Below are positions 8,805 to 17,065 of a stretch of DNA of 64,000 nucleotides, piece by piece. The stretch spans positions 930,001 to 994,000 of the forward strand of contig NZ_CP108055.1 in NCBI RefSeq assembly GCF_036174265.1, written 5' to 3'. Every line of letters begins with the position of its first letter. Positions within the stretch are counted from its first letter, which is position 1. Made by a program: the position numbers and the translations under genes. Below the pieces are notes generated by a model. The model saw only the letters and a program-made list of their open reading frames with translations. It was not told where the DNA came from and made no database searches. The stretch comes from Streptomyces sp. NBC_00285. Its GTDB lineage: Bacteria; Actinomycetota; Actinomycetes; Streptomycetales; Streptomycetaceae.

Positions 8805-9503
8805 ATGGCGAAGATCCTCTTCGTGATCACCGCGTCCGACCACTGGACGCTGGCCGACGGCACCCGCCAGCCGGCCGGCTTCTGGGCCGAGGAAGCGATC
8901 GGCCCCTACCAGGTCTTCAAGGAGGCCGGATACGAGATCGCGGCGGCGACGCCGGGCGGTGTGCCGCCGACCGCGGACGCGCTCAGCCTCACCGCGGACT
9001 TCAACGGCGGCGAGGAAGGCGCCGAGCGCATGCGGACCGCCCTGCGCGAGGCCACCGAGCTGGCGCACCCGATGCGCATCGAGGACGTGAACATCGACGA
9101 CTACGTGGCCGTCTTCTACCCCGGCGGCTGGGGCCCGATGGAGGACCTGCCCGACGACGCCGCCTCCGGCAAGCTGCTCACCGAGTGGCTCGCCACCGGC
9201 AAGCCGGTCTCCCTGGTGTGCCACGGCCCCGCGGCACTGCTGGCGACGATCGGCCCGGACGGGACCTCCCCGTTCCACGGTTACCGCCTCACCGGCCTGT
9301 CGAACGCCGAGGAGAAGCTGAACGGTCTCGCCGACCGCGCGAAGTGGCTGCTCCAGGACCGCCTCGTGGGCGAACTCGGGGCGGACTACCGCGAGGCCGA
9401 CCCGTTCACCCCGCACGTCCAGGTCGACCGCACCCTCTACACCGGCCAGAACCCGGTCTCGGCCGTTGCCCTCGCCCAGGAGCTGGTCAAGGCGCTGAGC
9501 TGA
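8805..9503 (+). CDS. DJ-1/PfpI-superfamily protein (Hsp31-like, type 1 GATase fold)
   Basis: 232 residues. The nucleophile elbow VSLVCHGPAALL places Cys at 139 next to His 140. An acidic residue in FWAEE (about 29-30) matches the glutamate that polarises the cysteine in DJ-1 proteins, and the YPGGWGPMEDL loop matches the Hsp31/glyoxalase III subgroup. The family includes glutathione-independent glyoxalases and chaperones; a role in reactive aldehyde defence fits its quinone reductase and hydrolase neighbours, but this is inference. Last gene of the operon, followed by a strong hairpin. Confidence 0.85.
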   Translation: MAKILFVITASDHWTLADGTRQPAGFWAEEAIGPYQVFKEAGYEIAAATPGGVPPTADALSLTADFNGGEEGAERMRTALREATELAHPMRIEDVNIDDYVAVFYPGGWGPMEDLPDDAASGKLLTEWLATGKPVSLVCHGPAALLATIGPDGTSPFHGYRLTGLSNAEEKLNGLADRAKWLLQDRLVGELGADYREADPFTPHVQVDRTLYTGQNPVSAVALAQELVKALS

Positions 9504-9520
9504 CCACTCGGAAAGCTCCC

Positions 9521-9560
9521 ACAGGTGGCCCGTGGCGCGCTCGCGCCCCGGGCCACCTGT
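9521..9560 (+). terminator. hairpin terminator after the redox operon
   Basis: ACAGGTGGCCC at 9521-9531 pairs perfectly with GGGCCACCTGT at 9550-9560, with further G/C pairing inside the loop, 18 bp past the DJ-1-like stop. There is no U tract, as is usual in Streptomyces. Confidence 0.75.
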
Positions 9561-9615
9561 CCTGCTGCGGGCCCTACCACGATCGAGAGGATCGCGCCCA
9601 CTGGCCGATCAGCCA

Positions 9616-9633
9616 GGGGACGGATCCGTACCC
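9616..9633. promoter_or_regulatory. GGGGA-N8-TACCC palindrome (site D), MmyB gene 9670
   Basis: GGGGACGGATCCGTACCC ends 36 bp before the ATG at 9670. Its centre CGGATCCG is itself palindromic. Sites E and F occupy almost the same position, 35-36 bp, before the other two full MmyB genes, which suggests autoregulation. Confidence 0.6.
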
Positions 9634-9669
9634 CTCACAAGATGCGGCGTTTGTGCCAGGCTGAAGGTC

Positions 9670-10539
9670 ATGAACCGCAACCCGCATCTGAACGAGCTGG
9701 GTGAGTTCCTCAAGGCCCGTCGTGCTGAGCTCACCCCCTCCGAGGTCGGCCTCCGCGGCGGGCCACGGAGGCGCGTGCAGGGACTGCGCCGTGAGGAAGT
9801 GGCACTCCTCGCCGCGATCAGCACCGAGTACTACACCCGGATCGAGCAGGGCCGACTCCAGGCGTCAGCTCCCCTCCTCGACGAGATCGCCCAGGTGCTC
9901 CGTCTGAACGACGCCCAGCGCACCTATCTCTTCGATCTCGCGGCGAAGGAGCGGGTGCGCCCGACCCTGTACCGCGAGCGCCAGCAGGTGGACCCGCAGC
10001 TGCAGCGCACGCTGGACGACCTCAGCGCCTCCCCGGCCTTCGTCATCGGCCGGCGCACCGACATCCTGGGCTGGAACCGACTCGCCGCCGCCCTGTGGAC
10101 CGATTTCGGGCGCTACCCCGAGCCGGAGCGGGTGTTCGTGCGGCTGCTGTTCACCGAACCCTGGATGCGTGAGCTGTACGTCGACTGGGAGGAGGTCACC
10201 CGGCTGGCCATCGCCCAGCTGCGCATGGAGAGCGCGCGCTACCCCGACGACCAGCCTCTCACCGCACTGGTCGAGGAACTCTCCGCCCGTGACCCACAGT
10301 TCCGGCAGTGGTGGACCGAACACGACGTCGCGATGCGGGGCAATGGCGTCAAAAGGCTGCGGCACCCTGTGGTGGGCGAGCTGACGCTCGACTGGAACAC
10401 GCTCACCTGCGGTACGGATCCCGACCAGCACATCATCGTGTGGAACGCGGAACCCGGGACCCCCTCCCACGACGGGCTGCGCCTGCTCGCCTCCTGGACC
10501 GCCGACCAGAAACCGTCGGCGTCCGACGCGGCTACCTGA
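9670..10539 (+). CDS. MmyB-family transcriptional regulator (HTH plus ligand-binding domain)
   Basis: 289 residues. The N-terminal XRE-type HTH covers about residues 5-80 with the family signature GLRREEVALLAAISTEYYTRIEQGR. The C-terminal domain (about 95-280) is the MmyB-like PAS-related module, with the diagnostic GWNRLAAALWTDF, LFTEPWMRELY and LTLDWNTL segments. A structurally characterised member of the family binds a lipid-like ligand there; the ligand here is unknown. The longer frame back to 9532 is rejected because it crosses the terminator and operator. It sits between the redox operon and the quinone oxidoreductase, both preceded by the motif also found at its own promoter, so it is a strong candidate regulator of both. 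Confidence 0.92.
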   Translation: MNRNPHLNELGEFLKARRAELTPSEVGLRGGPRRRVQGLRREEVALLAAISTEYYTRIEQGRLQASAPLLDEIAQVLRLNDAQRTYLFDLAAKERVRPTLYRERQQVDPQLQRTLDDLSASPAFVIGRRTDILGWNRLAAALWTDFGRYPEPERVFVRLLFTEPWMRELYVDWEEVTRLAIAQLRMESARYPDDQPLTALVEELSARDPQFRQWWTEHDVAMRGNGVKRLRHPVVGELTLDWNTLTCGTDPDQHIIVWNAEPGTPSHDGLRLLASWTADQKPSASDAAT

Positions 10540-10595
10540 GCCTTTTCTCCCGCGCGCCCGCAAGGGCTGACCGGCGGTGCGGTGTCACACATGAG

Positions 10596-10613
10596 GGGGA
10601 TACATACATCCCC
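10596..10613. promoter_or_regulatory. GGGGA-N8-TCCCC palindrome (site C), quinone oxidoreductase
   Basis: GGGGATACATACATCCCC, with extra G and C on the flanks, lies about 106 bp before the ATG at 10720. Arms are perfect and spacing is identical to sites A and B. Confidence 0.6.
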
Positions 10614-10629
10614 CCTATAGCCGTATCCC

Positions 10630-10647
10630 GGCCAAGAAACCTTCCCC
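10630..10647. promoter_or_regulatory. degenerate second site (C2) 34 bp after site C
   Basis: GGCCA-N8-TCCCC keeps eight of ten arm bases of the consensus and is 34 bp from site C, about the 33-bp phase seen for the B2/B and E/E2 pairs. Suggests cooperative binding on one face of the helix. Confidence 0.35.
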
Positions 10648-10719
10648 TTTTCCGGGCGTACGCGAGCCGGAAAGGTCGGACACCTCAACGACCGAATGTC
10701 AGACAACGAGGTGCTTCGC

Positions 10720-11652
10720 ATGAAGGCTGTAGGTTTCACGGAATTCGGTGGGCCGGAGGTGCTTCAGGTTCTGGAGCTGCCCGCTCCCGAGGCCGGTCCG
10801 GGCGAGGTGCGCATCCGGGTGCACGCCGCGACCGTCAACGCGGTCGACGCCCTCCAGCGCAGCGGACCCGCCCGGTCTCCGGACGCCCGGCCGCCGTTCG
10901 TGCCCGGCATGGAGGCCGCCGGTGTCGTGGACCAGATCGGCGCGGGCACGGACACGGACCTCAGCGTCGGTGACCAGGTGATGGCGCTCGTGCTCGCTGA
11001 CGGTGCCCGCGGCGCCTACGCCGAGCAGATCGTCGTCCCGGCGGAGTCGGTGGTGCGCGCACCCCACGGCGTGAGCGACGCACAGGCCGCGTCGCTGCCG
11101 ATGAACGGTCTGACCGCGCGCCTGGCGCTTGACACCCTCGGCCTGGAGGCCGGGCAGTCCGTCGCCGTCACCGGAGCGGCCGGTGCGGTGGGCGGCTATG
11201 CCGTCCAACTGGCCAAGGCGGACGGGCTGCGGGTGGTGGCCGATGCCTCGGAGCAGGACGAGACCCTGGTCAAGGAACTCGGTGCCGACATCGTTCTGCG
11301 TCGCGGCGCCGAGTACCCGGACCGGGTGCGCGCGGAGGTCCCGGAGGGCGTCGACGGGCTCCTCGACGCCGCGTCGCTCGGCGCTCTCACCGCCCGGGCG
11401 GTGCGGGACGGCGGCCGGGTGGTGACACTGCGCGGCTACGACGGTCCCGGTGAACGCGGCATCGTCTACGAGCCGATCGTCGTGTTCCGCTATGCCCGCG
11501 AGCACGCCAAGCTCGACCGGCTGCGGCAGCAGGCGGAGGACGGCCGGATCACCCTTCGGGTCGCCAGGACGTTCCCGGCGGAACAGGCCGCCGAGGCACA
11601 CCGGCTCCTCGCCGCAGGCGGAGTGCGCGGCCGACTGGTCCTGACCTTCTGA
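10720..11652 (+). CDS. zinc-independent quinone oxidoreductase (MDR superfamily)
   Basis: 310 residues. It has the quinone-oxidoreductase N-terminus (MKAVGFTEFGGPEVLQVLEL), no zinc-ligand cysteines, and a nucleotide-binding motif VTGAAGAVGGYAVQLAK at about residues 150-166. The ending (EAHRLLAAGGVRGRLVLTF) is typical of NADP-dependent QOR proteins. Start: the ATG at 10720 follows GAGG at 10708-10711 with good spacing; the ATG at 10696 lacks a ribosome binding site. It probably reduces quinones or activated enones with NADPH. Sites C and C2 upstream, and the convergent SDR downstream across a long palindrome, define a monocistronic unit. Confidence 0.88.
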   Translation: MKAVGFTEFGGPEVLQVLELPAPEAGPGEVRIRVHAATVNAVDALQRSGPARSPDARPPFVPGMEAAGVVDQIGAGTDTDLSVGDQVMALVLADGARGAYAEQIVVPAESVVRAPHGVSDAQAASLPMNGLTARLALDTLGLEAGQSVAVTGAAGAVGGYAVQLAKADGLRVVADASEQDETLVKELGADIVLRRGAEYPDRVRAEVPEGVDGLLDAASLGALTARAVRDGGRVVTLRGYDGPGERGIVYEPIVVFRYAREHAKLDRLRQQAEDGRITLRVARTFPAEQAAEAHRLLAAGGVRGRLVLTF

Positions 11653-11698
11653 CGCGGGGCACGTGCGGGCGCGGAGACCGCCTCGACGTCACGCGTGT

Positions 11699-11728
11699 GT
11701 GGCCGGACGTCGTACGACGTCCGGCCAC
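11699..11728. terminator. 30-bp perfect palindrome, bidirectional terminator
   Basis: Positions 11699-11713 (GTGGCCGGACGTCGT) are the exact reverse complement of 11714-11728. It stands between two convergent genes (stops at 11652 and 11734), so it can terminate both. Confidence 0.75.
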
Positions 11729-11733
11729 CCGCA

Positions 11734-12696
11734 CTACGCGGCGAACGCGTTCACACCCGTCAGCTCCGCAGACAGCTCCCACAGGCGCGCCGCCTGCCCG
11801 GGGTCGGTCGCCCAGTCCTTCACACCGCGCATCTCGCCGTCGGCCGGAGCGGGCTCGGCCACGTCGCAGTCCTCGAGGTAGAGACCGCCCAGGCCCTCCA
11901 GCTGGGGGGAATTCGCGGCCCACACCTGCGTTGCCGCGCCCTGCTGAGGGGTCTTGAAGAAGTCCGGGTCGCGCAGGTTGCCGTCCTCGTCGAACCAGCC
12001 GAACTCCACCCTCTCCTCTTCGGGCACGTGCCGCAGGAGCGGTGTGATGATGACGCCGGGATGCACGGCGAAGGCGCGGACGCCGAAGTCCTTGGCGAGC
12101 CTGTCCAGGTGCACCGCGAAGAGCGCGTTCGCGGTCTTCGCCTGGCCGTACGCCTGCCACTTGTCGTAGCCCCGCTCCCACTGGACGTCGTCCCAGCGGA
12201 TGCCGGACATGTGATGGCCGCCGGAGGAGACGGAGACGACCCGTGCGCCGTCGGGTTCGAGCGCCGGCCACAGACGGTTGACGAGGGCGAAGTGACCGAG
12301 ATGGTTGGTCGCGAACTGCGCTTCCCAGCCTGGCCCGACCCGGGTTTCGGGGCAGGCCATGATCCCGGCGCTGTCGATGACGATGTCGACACTCCTGCTT
12401 GAGTCGAGGAACCGCTCCGCGAATCCGCGGACACTCTCCAGGTCGCCGAGATCCAGCTCGTCCACCTCGACGCCGAGAACCCCGTCGAGCGCGCCCCGGG
12501 CGTCCGCGGGCCTACGCGCGGGGACGACGACGTGGGCGCCGGCCCGGGTGAGCGCACGAGTGGTCTCCAGGCCGATGCCCGAGTAGCCGCCGGTGACGAT
12601 CGCGAGCTTGCCGCTCAGGTCGATGCCCTGGAGGACGTCGGCGGCGGTGCTCCTGGCGTCGAACCCGGAGCCGATCTTGTGCTGTGCGGTGGTCAT
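11734..12696 (-). CDS. SDR-family oxidoreductase (retinol-dehydrogenase-like)
   Basis: 320 residues, longer than a classical SDR because of the C-terminal extension seen in RDH/WWOX-like enzymes. It has TGGYSGIG for the cofactor, DSAGIMA in place of NNAG, SSGGH around the catalytic serine and YGQAK as the catalytic Tyr/Lys pair. An ATG at 12696, downstream of AGGAG, is preferred to a TTG two codons earlier. It is the last of four minus-strand genes (transporter, zwf, transporter, SDR) with short gaps, so it may be read from the promoter near 16.8 kb. Substrate unknown; probably a hydrophobic alcohol or ketone. Confidence 0.88.
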   Translation of the reverse strand: MTTAQHKIGSGFDARSTAADVLQGIDLSGKLAIVTGGYSGIGLETTRALTRAGAHVVVPARRPADARGALDGVLGVEVDELDLGDLESVRGFAERFLDSSRSVDIVIDSAGIMACPETRVGPGWEAQFATNHLGHFALVNRLWPALEPDGARVVSVSSGGHHMSGIRWDDVQWERGYDKWQAYGQAKTANALFAVHLDRLAKDFGVRAFAVHPGVIITPLLRHVPEEERVEFGWFDEDGNLRDPDFFKTPQQGAATQVWAANSPQLEGLGGLYLEDCDVAEPAPADGEMRGVKDWATDPGQAARLWELSAELTGVNAFAA

Positions 12697-12753
12697 GCGC
12701 AATCACTCCTGACGAGAGCAGTGGAAGAAAACCTGACGTTCGAGGGAGGGCGC

Positions 12754-13992
12754 TCAACCGTTCCTCTCGGAGAGGAGCGGTCCGCGGCGGCCGAGGGTCC
12801 ACACGAAGAGTGCGAGACAGGCGAGGCCGGCGCCGGTCAGCGAGACGGCGGTCCAGTCGGCGGCGGACCACAGGACGGAGGCTGCCGCGGAGCCGGCCGC
12901 GCCGCCGATGAAGTTGCAGGTGACGAAGGCCGTGTTGAGGCGGCTTCGGGCCTGGGGCGCGAGCGCGAACAGCCGTGTCTGGTTGAGGATGTTCACGCCC
13001 TGTACGGCGATGTCGAGCAGCACGACGGCCACGACGATCCCCACGACGGAACGCTCGGCGAGGGCCGCGACGACGAACGAGACCACGACCGCCGCCCACC
13101 CCCACCCGGTCGCCGGCATGGACCTGCCCCGGTCATGGAGTCGCCCGGCACGCCGGGCGGCCAGCGCCCCGGCCAGCCCGAGGAGGCCGAACAGACCGAT
13201 CACGGAGACCGAGTAGGAGAACGGCTCCGCGCCGAGCAGGAAGGTCAGCCCGGTCCAGAACAGGGTGAAGACGCCGAAGGCGGTGGCACCGAGGAACAGC
13301 GTCCAGCGCACCGCGCGCTCCTGCCGGATCACCTGCCACACCGAGAGCAACAGCCGTGGGTACGGCAGGTGGACCTTCGGGGCGACCGGAGGGATCGTGC
13401 GGCTGAGGAGCAACGCGAAGGCGAGCGAGACCGTGGCGGCGACGAAGTAGATGGCGCGCCATCCGGCCGCGTCCGCGAGGAGTCCGCTGATGGTGCGGGA
13501 GGTGAGGATGCCGATGAGCATCCCGGAGACCACCGTCCCCACCACGCGCCCGCGGTTGGTGTCGTCGCTGAGGTCACCGGCGAGCGGGGTGAGCAACTGG
13601 CCGCTGACGGTCGTGAACCCGAGGAGGGTGGTCGCCACCAGGAGCGCGCCCAGGGAAGGAGCTATGGCGCAGGCGATGAGCGCGAGGGCCGCGCAGAGCA
13701 TCATTCCGGGGATGAACCGGCGCCGGTCGAGGACATCGCCGAGCGGGACCAGCAGCAGTGCTCCGGTCGCGTAGCCGATCTGGGTGGCTGTCACGAGCCA
13801 GCCTGCCGACGCGGTCGAGGCGTGCAGGTCACTGCCGATGAAGCCGAGCAGCGGCTGTGCCCAGTAGAGGTTGGCGACAGCGGTGCCACCGGCGACTGCG
13901 AACAGCAGAGTCAGGCCGCGGCTCATCCTGTTCCCGTCCGCTGTGGCGGGGACGCTCGCGGTGGGCGGCGTGGGGGTGTCCGGAGTGGCCAT
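12754..13992 (-). CDS. MFS transporter, 12-TM drug:H+ antiporter type
   Basis: 412 residues, about 12 predicted membrane helices. The first helix begins near LTLLFAVAGGTAVANLYWAQPLL. The motif-A loop between TM2 and TM3 is LGDVLDRRRFIPG, and the second half has FSYSVSVIGLFGLLGLAGALAARRAGRLHDR. It resembles exporters of the YnfM/AraJ-like DHA1 group. The frame stays open to 14421 but that part only mirrors zwf on the same strand in another frame, so the ATG at 13992 (sequence MATPDTPTPPT) is used. Third gene of the minus-strand run; likely export of a small toxic compound. Confidence 0.88.
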   Translation of the reverse strand: MATPDTPTPPTASVPATADGNRMSRGLTLLFAVAGGTAVANLYWAQPLLGFIGSDLHASTASAGWLVTATQIGYATGALLLVPLGDVLDRRRFIPGMMLCAALALIACAIAPSLGALLVATTLLGFTTVSGQLLTPLAGDLSDDTNRGRVVGTVVSGMLIGILTSRTISGLLADAAGWRAIYFVAATVSLAFALLLSRTIPPVAPKVHLPYPRLLLSVWQVIRQERAVRWTLFLGATAFGVFTLFWTGLTFLLGAEPFSYSVSVIGLFGLLGLAGALAARRAGRLHDRGRSMPATGWGWAAVVVSFVVAALAERSVVGIVVAVVLLDIAVQGVNILNQTRLFALAPQARSRLNTAFVTCNFIGGAAGSAAASVLWSAADWTAVSLTGAGLACLALFVWTLGRRGPLLSERNG

Positions 13993-14104
13993 GGTCGGGT
14001 GTCCAGGTGAGTACGGGCGGGTCGGCTGTGTCGCCGCGAGGTGAAGTGGGCCTGTGTGATGGGGTGGTGGCGGAAATCCGTCGGCCTTCCGCGCGATGAC
14101 GGGG

Positions 14105-15499
14105 CTACGCCTGTTCCAGTGGCAGCCAGCGGTCGTCGGTGGCCAGGCGGTCGGCATCCGCCGGCCCCCAGCCGCCGACGTCGTAGCGGTGGGGCGCACC
14201 GGGCAGGTCGAGGACGGGCCCGACGATGCGCCAGAGCTCCTCGACCATGTCCATGGTGGTGAAGCGGCGCGGGTCGCCGGTGATCGCGTCGGCCAGGACA
14301 TGGGTGTAGGCCACGGAGTCGTTTCCGGTGAGGTGGGCGAAGTCGACCGTCGCGGCGACCTGGTCGACCTCGCCGGTCTCTCCCTCGTGCTGGGCGAGCA
14401 GATCGAAGGTGACGCCCGCACGAGGGCTGATGCGAAAACGCAGCCCGTTCGCAGGGGCCTGTTGAGCGCTCGCGGTGTGGTGGAAGCCCTCGACGGGACG
14501 GTTCAGTTCGACGACGATCTCGATGGCGGTGGCCGCCATCGCCTTGCCCGCCCGGATGGTGAAGGGGATCCCGGCCCAGCGGTCGAGGTTCACCCAGGTG
14601 CGCAGGGCGCAGTAGGTTTCGGTGGTCGACCCCGCTTTGACACCCTGGACGTCGAGGTAACCGTCGTACTGACCGCGTACGAAGTCCTCGGAGCGCACGG
14701 TACGGACGGCGCGCAGGGCTCGGATGCGTTCGTCGAGGACGTCGACGGCGGAGCCCGTACGCGGTGCTTCCATCACGAAGTAGGCGAGCATCTGCAGCAG
14801 GTGGTTCTGGACCACGTCGCGCAGGCATCCGGTCACGTCGTAGAAGCCGCCGCGGTCGGCCACGTCGAAGTCCTCGGCCATGGTGATCTGGACGCTGCGC
14901 ACGAAGCGGCGGTCCAGGACGGCGTTGACGCTGGTGTTGGCGAAGCGGAAGGTCAGCAGGTCCTCGATGACGTCCTTGGCGAGGAAGTGGTCGACGCGGC
15001 GCAGTCGTTCCTCGGGGAAGTACCGGGTCAGTTCGCTCTGCAGGGCACGGGCAGAGTGCAGGTCGTGGCCGAAGGGCTTCTCGACGACGAGCCGGGCGTT
15101 GTCGGCCAGGCCTGCCTCGGCGAGCCGCTGGGCGATGACGGGGTAGGTGGACGGCGGCAAGGCGACGCAGTGCGTCAGGAAGCCGTGCGGACGGACCTGG
15201 TCGGCGAGGTCGGTGAAGCTCGCGGGGTCGTCGTAGTCGACGCGGGCATAGCACAGCAGTGCGGCGAACCTGTCGAACACCCCCTCGTCCAGGGAGACTT
15301 CCGCGGCCCTCAGCACATCGCGAGCATGTCGACGCAGCCGTTCGTCGTCCCAGTCGCTGCGGCCGACGCCGATGACGGGCACGTCGAGGAAGCCCTGGCG
15401 GGTCAGGTCGTACAGGGCGGGCAGCAGCATCTTCTTGGCGAGGTCGCCGGTGATGCCGAAGAGGACGAGGGCATCCGCGCGGGGGGCGGGGGTGGTCAT
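14105..15499 (-). CDS. zwf: glucose-6-phosphate dehydrogenase
   Basis: 464 residues. NADP-binding motif FGITGDLAKKMLLPALYDL at about residues 14-32, substrate-binding segment RVDHFLAKDVIEDLLTFRFAN (consensus RIDHYLGKE; here Val, Phe and Ala replace the usual residues and Asp replaces Glu), VVEKPFGHD, and the C-terminal WRIVGPVLD..WGPADADRL ending. It makes NADPH and 6-phosphogluconolactone. The divergence in the catalytic stretch and its position between two MFS genes, away from tal/opcA/devB, suggest a second, accessory copy that supplies NADPH to the reductases of this island. Its ATG follows GGAGCGACC. Confidence 0.93.
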   Translation of the reverse strand: MTTPAPRADALVLFGITGDLAKKMLLPALYDLTRQGFLDVPVIGVGRSDWDDERLRRHARDVLRAAEVSLDEGVFDRFAALLCYARVDYDDPASFTDLADQVRPHGFLTHCVALPPSTYPVIAQRLAEAGLADNARLVVEKPFGHDLHSARALQSELTRYFPEERLRRVDHFLAKDVIEDLLTFRFANTSVNAVLDRRFVRSVQITMAEDFDVADRGGFYDVTGCLRDVVQNHLLQMLAYFVMEAPRTGSAVDVLDERIRALRAVRTVRSEDFVRGQYDGYLDVQGVKAGSTTETYCALRTWVNLDRWAGIPFTIRAGKAMAATAIEIVVELNRPVEGFHHTASAQQAPANGLRFRISPRAGVTFDLLAQHEGETGEVDQVAATVDFAHLTGNDSVAYTHVLADAITGDPRRFTTMDMVEELWRIVGPVLDLPGAPHRYDVGGWGPADADRLATDDRWLPLEQA

Positions 15500-15539
15500 G
15501 GTCGCTCCTGAGGAGGTGAGGGGGGCGATCCGCGCGTCG

Positions 15540-16805
15540 TCACTTGACGCCGCGTACGCCTGCGAGCGAGGCGATGGCGAGGGCCGAGCAGATGGCGCCG
15601 ACGACGAAGAGGGGCGGATAGTTGTCGTGGGAGCCGACGATGAGCGATCCGTACAGCGGGATGAGCATCTGCGGGACGACGAGGGCCAGGTTGTAGACGC
15701 CCAGTTCCTGTGCCGCGTGCTCGGGATCGGGCAGGACGCGGCTGACCATGGGCAGATCGACGGAGAGGTAGCCGCCCTGGGCGACGCCGATGAGCACCAT
15801 GCCCGTCAGGAAGATCCCGAACGAGTTGTCGACGCACATGACCAGGAGTCCGCCCGCCGACGCGAGCGCGGCCAGGCGGAGCCAGGGCTTGAGGCGGCCG
15901 GTACGGTCGTCGAGCATGCCGAAGAGCAGCGAGGCCACCAACGATCCGGCGCCCAGCAGCAGGGTGGACTGGAAGACCCGGCCGGCGGTGCTGTCGCCGC
16001 CGTATCCCACGCGGTCCGAGACGATGTACGTCTGGTAGGTGAGGATGATGAAGACCCCGGAGAACATCAGGAACCGGCTGGCGAACGCCCAGGCGTAGGC
16101 GGGGTAGCGGCGCGGGTTCACATAGAAGCTGGAGAAGAACTCCCGCGGGCCGAAGGGCGGGAGGGTGCTCTTGTCGGCGGGTGCGTCGGGGGCCACGGCG
16201 ACGAGCAGTGCCGCACCGGCCGCGCCGATCAGACCAGGGACCAGCAGCATCAGCGCGGGACTGAAGTCCAACAGGCTGACCAACAGGGTCGCGGCGACCA
16301 TCCCGATGGGCATGGCCGGGCCCATCAGCCCGCTGACCCGGCCCCGCACCCCTGGTTCGATGCGCTCGGTCAGCACGGCCTGCGACGCCATCAGCGTGCC
16401 CGACCAGCCGGCCTGTGCCAGCACCCAGCCCACGACCAGCAGCCACACCGCGCCGCCGAGGCCGATGCAGGCAAGGCCGGTGAGCCCGACGAGCGGGCCG
16501 ATCACCAACCAGGTCCGACGCTTCCCGAGGCGAAGGGTGGTGCGGTCGGAGAGGGCGCCCAGGAGCGGGGAGGCGATCGCAGCGGCGAAGGCGCCGACGG
16601 ACAGCACGGTGCTCAGCGTGGAGACCCGCTGGCCCTCACCGACCACGTCACGCACGCGCAGGGCCATGCTGATCGTGGGCGGGGACATCACCGCGATGTA
16701 GGCACCGTAGTAGGCAGCGACCAGGGCGACGGGCAGCAACAGGCCGGCCCGTGCCGTGGGGGTCGGAGCGGCGACCTGGCTGGACGTGGGGGTGGCTCTG
16801 GTCAT
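15540..16805 (-). CDS. MFS transporter, 12 TM
   Basis: 421 residues. TM1 starts at GLLLPVALVAAYYGAYIAVMSPP; the motif-A loop is GALSDRTTLRLGKRRTWL, and its repeat in the second half is GMLDDRTGRLKPW, giving the usual 6+6 layout. The DRTTLRLGKRR loop resembles that of glycoside/cation-symporter-like MFS proteins (GPH/sugar group), so uptake of a sugar cannot be excluded, which would suit its zwf neighbour 40 bp downstream. It is the first gene of the minus-strand run and is divergent from the efflux pump at 17066; sites B and B2 lie between the two. Confidence 0.85.
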   Translation of the reverse strand: MTRATPTSSQVAAPTPTARAGLLLPVALVAAYYGAYIAVMSPPTISMALRVRDVVGEGQRVSTLSTVLSVGAFAAAIASPLLGALSDRTTLRLGKRRTWLVIGPLVGLTGLACIGLGGAVWLLVVGWVLAQAGWSGTLMASQAVLTERIEPGVRGRVSGLMGPAMPIGMVAATLLVSLLDFSPALMLLVPGLIGAAGAALLVAVAPDAPADKSTLPPFGPREFFSSFYVNPRRYPAYAWAFASRFLMFSGVFIILTYQTYIVSDRVGYGGDSTAGRVFQSTLLLGAGSLVASLLFGMLDDRTGRLKPWLRLAALASAGGLLVMCVDNSFGIFLTGMVLIGVAQGGYLSVDLPMVSRVLPDPEHAAQELGVYNLALVVPQMLIPLYGSLIVGSHDNYPPLFVVGAICSALAIASLAGVRGVK

Positions 16806-16913
16806 CCGTGACTCGCTTCCTTCGGCCTAGGTCCGAGACGCATCACGGCAGCAAGTGCATCTCCGCAGTTCTGAGTTGGACAGTAAGTTTCCCGGTGTCG
16901 AGGAATAAGTGAA

Positions 16914-16931
16914 GGGGCTGTTTTCTTCCCC
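16914..16931. promoter_or_regulatory. GGGGC-N8-TCCCC palindrome (site B2) between divergent MFS genes
   Basis: GGGGCTGTTTTCTTCCCC, one arm mismatch, starts 33 bp before site B and 109 bp from the start of the minus-strand transporter. Likely serves that side of the divergent promoter. Confidence 0.55.
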
Positions 16932-16946
16932 GGCATGAATTACCCA

Positions 16947-16964
16947 GGGGATGAATTCCTCCCC
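16947..16964. promoter_or_regulatory. GGGGA-N8-TCCCC palindrome (site B), efflux pump promoter
   Basis: GGGGATGAATTCCTCCCC with perfect arms, about 100 bp before the GTG at 17066. Its flanks (CCA before, CCAT after) match those of site A, so the two promoters share more than the arms. Confidence 0.6.
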
Positions 16965-17065
16965 CCATACACCGATGCGCACGTGTCGGCCCCGCGGATA
17001 TGGTCAGCGGCGCGGCCCGGGCGGAAGCAACAGGTCCGATTTCCTGTATCGAAGGGAAGGGAATT

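Noticed and set aside
13993..14421. N-terminal extension of the MFS transporter at 12754
   Set aside because: The extra 143 residues are the zwf gene read in the wrong frame; family N-terminus fits the ATG at 13992.
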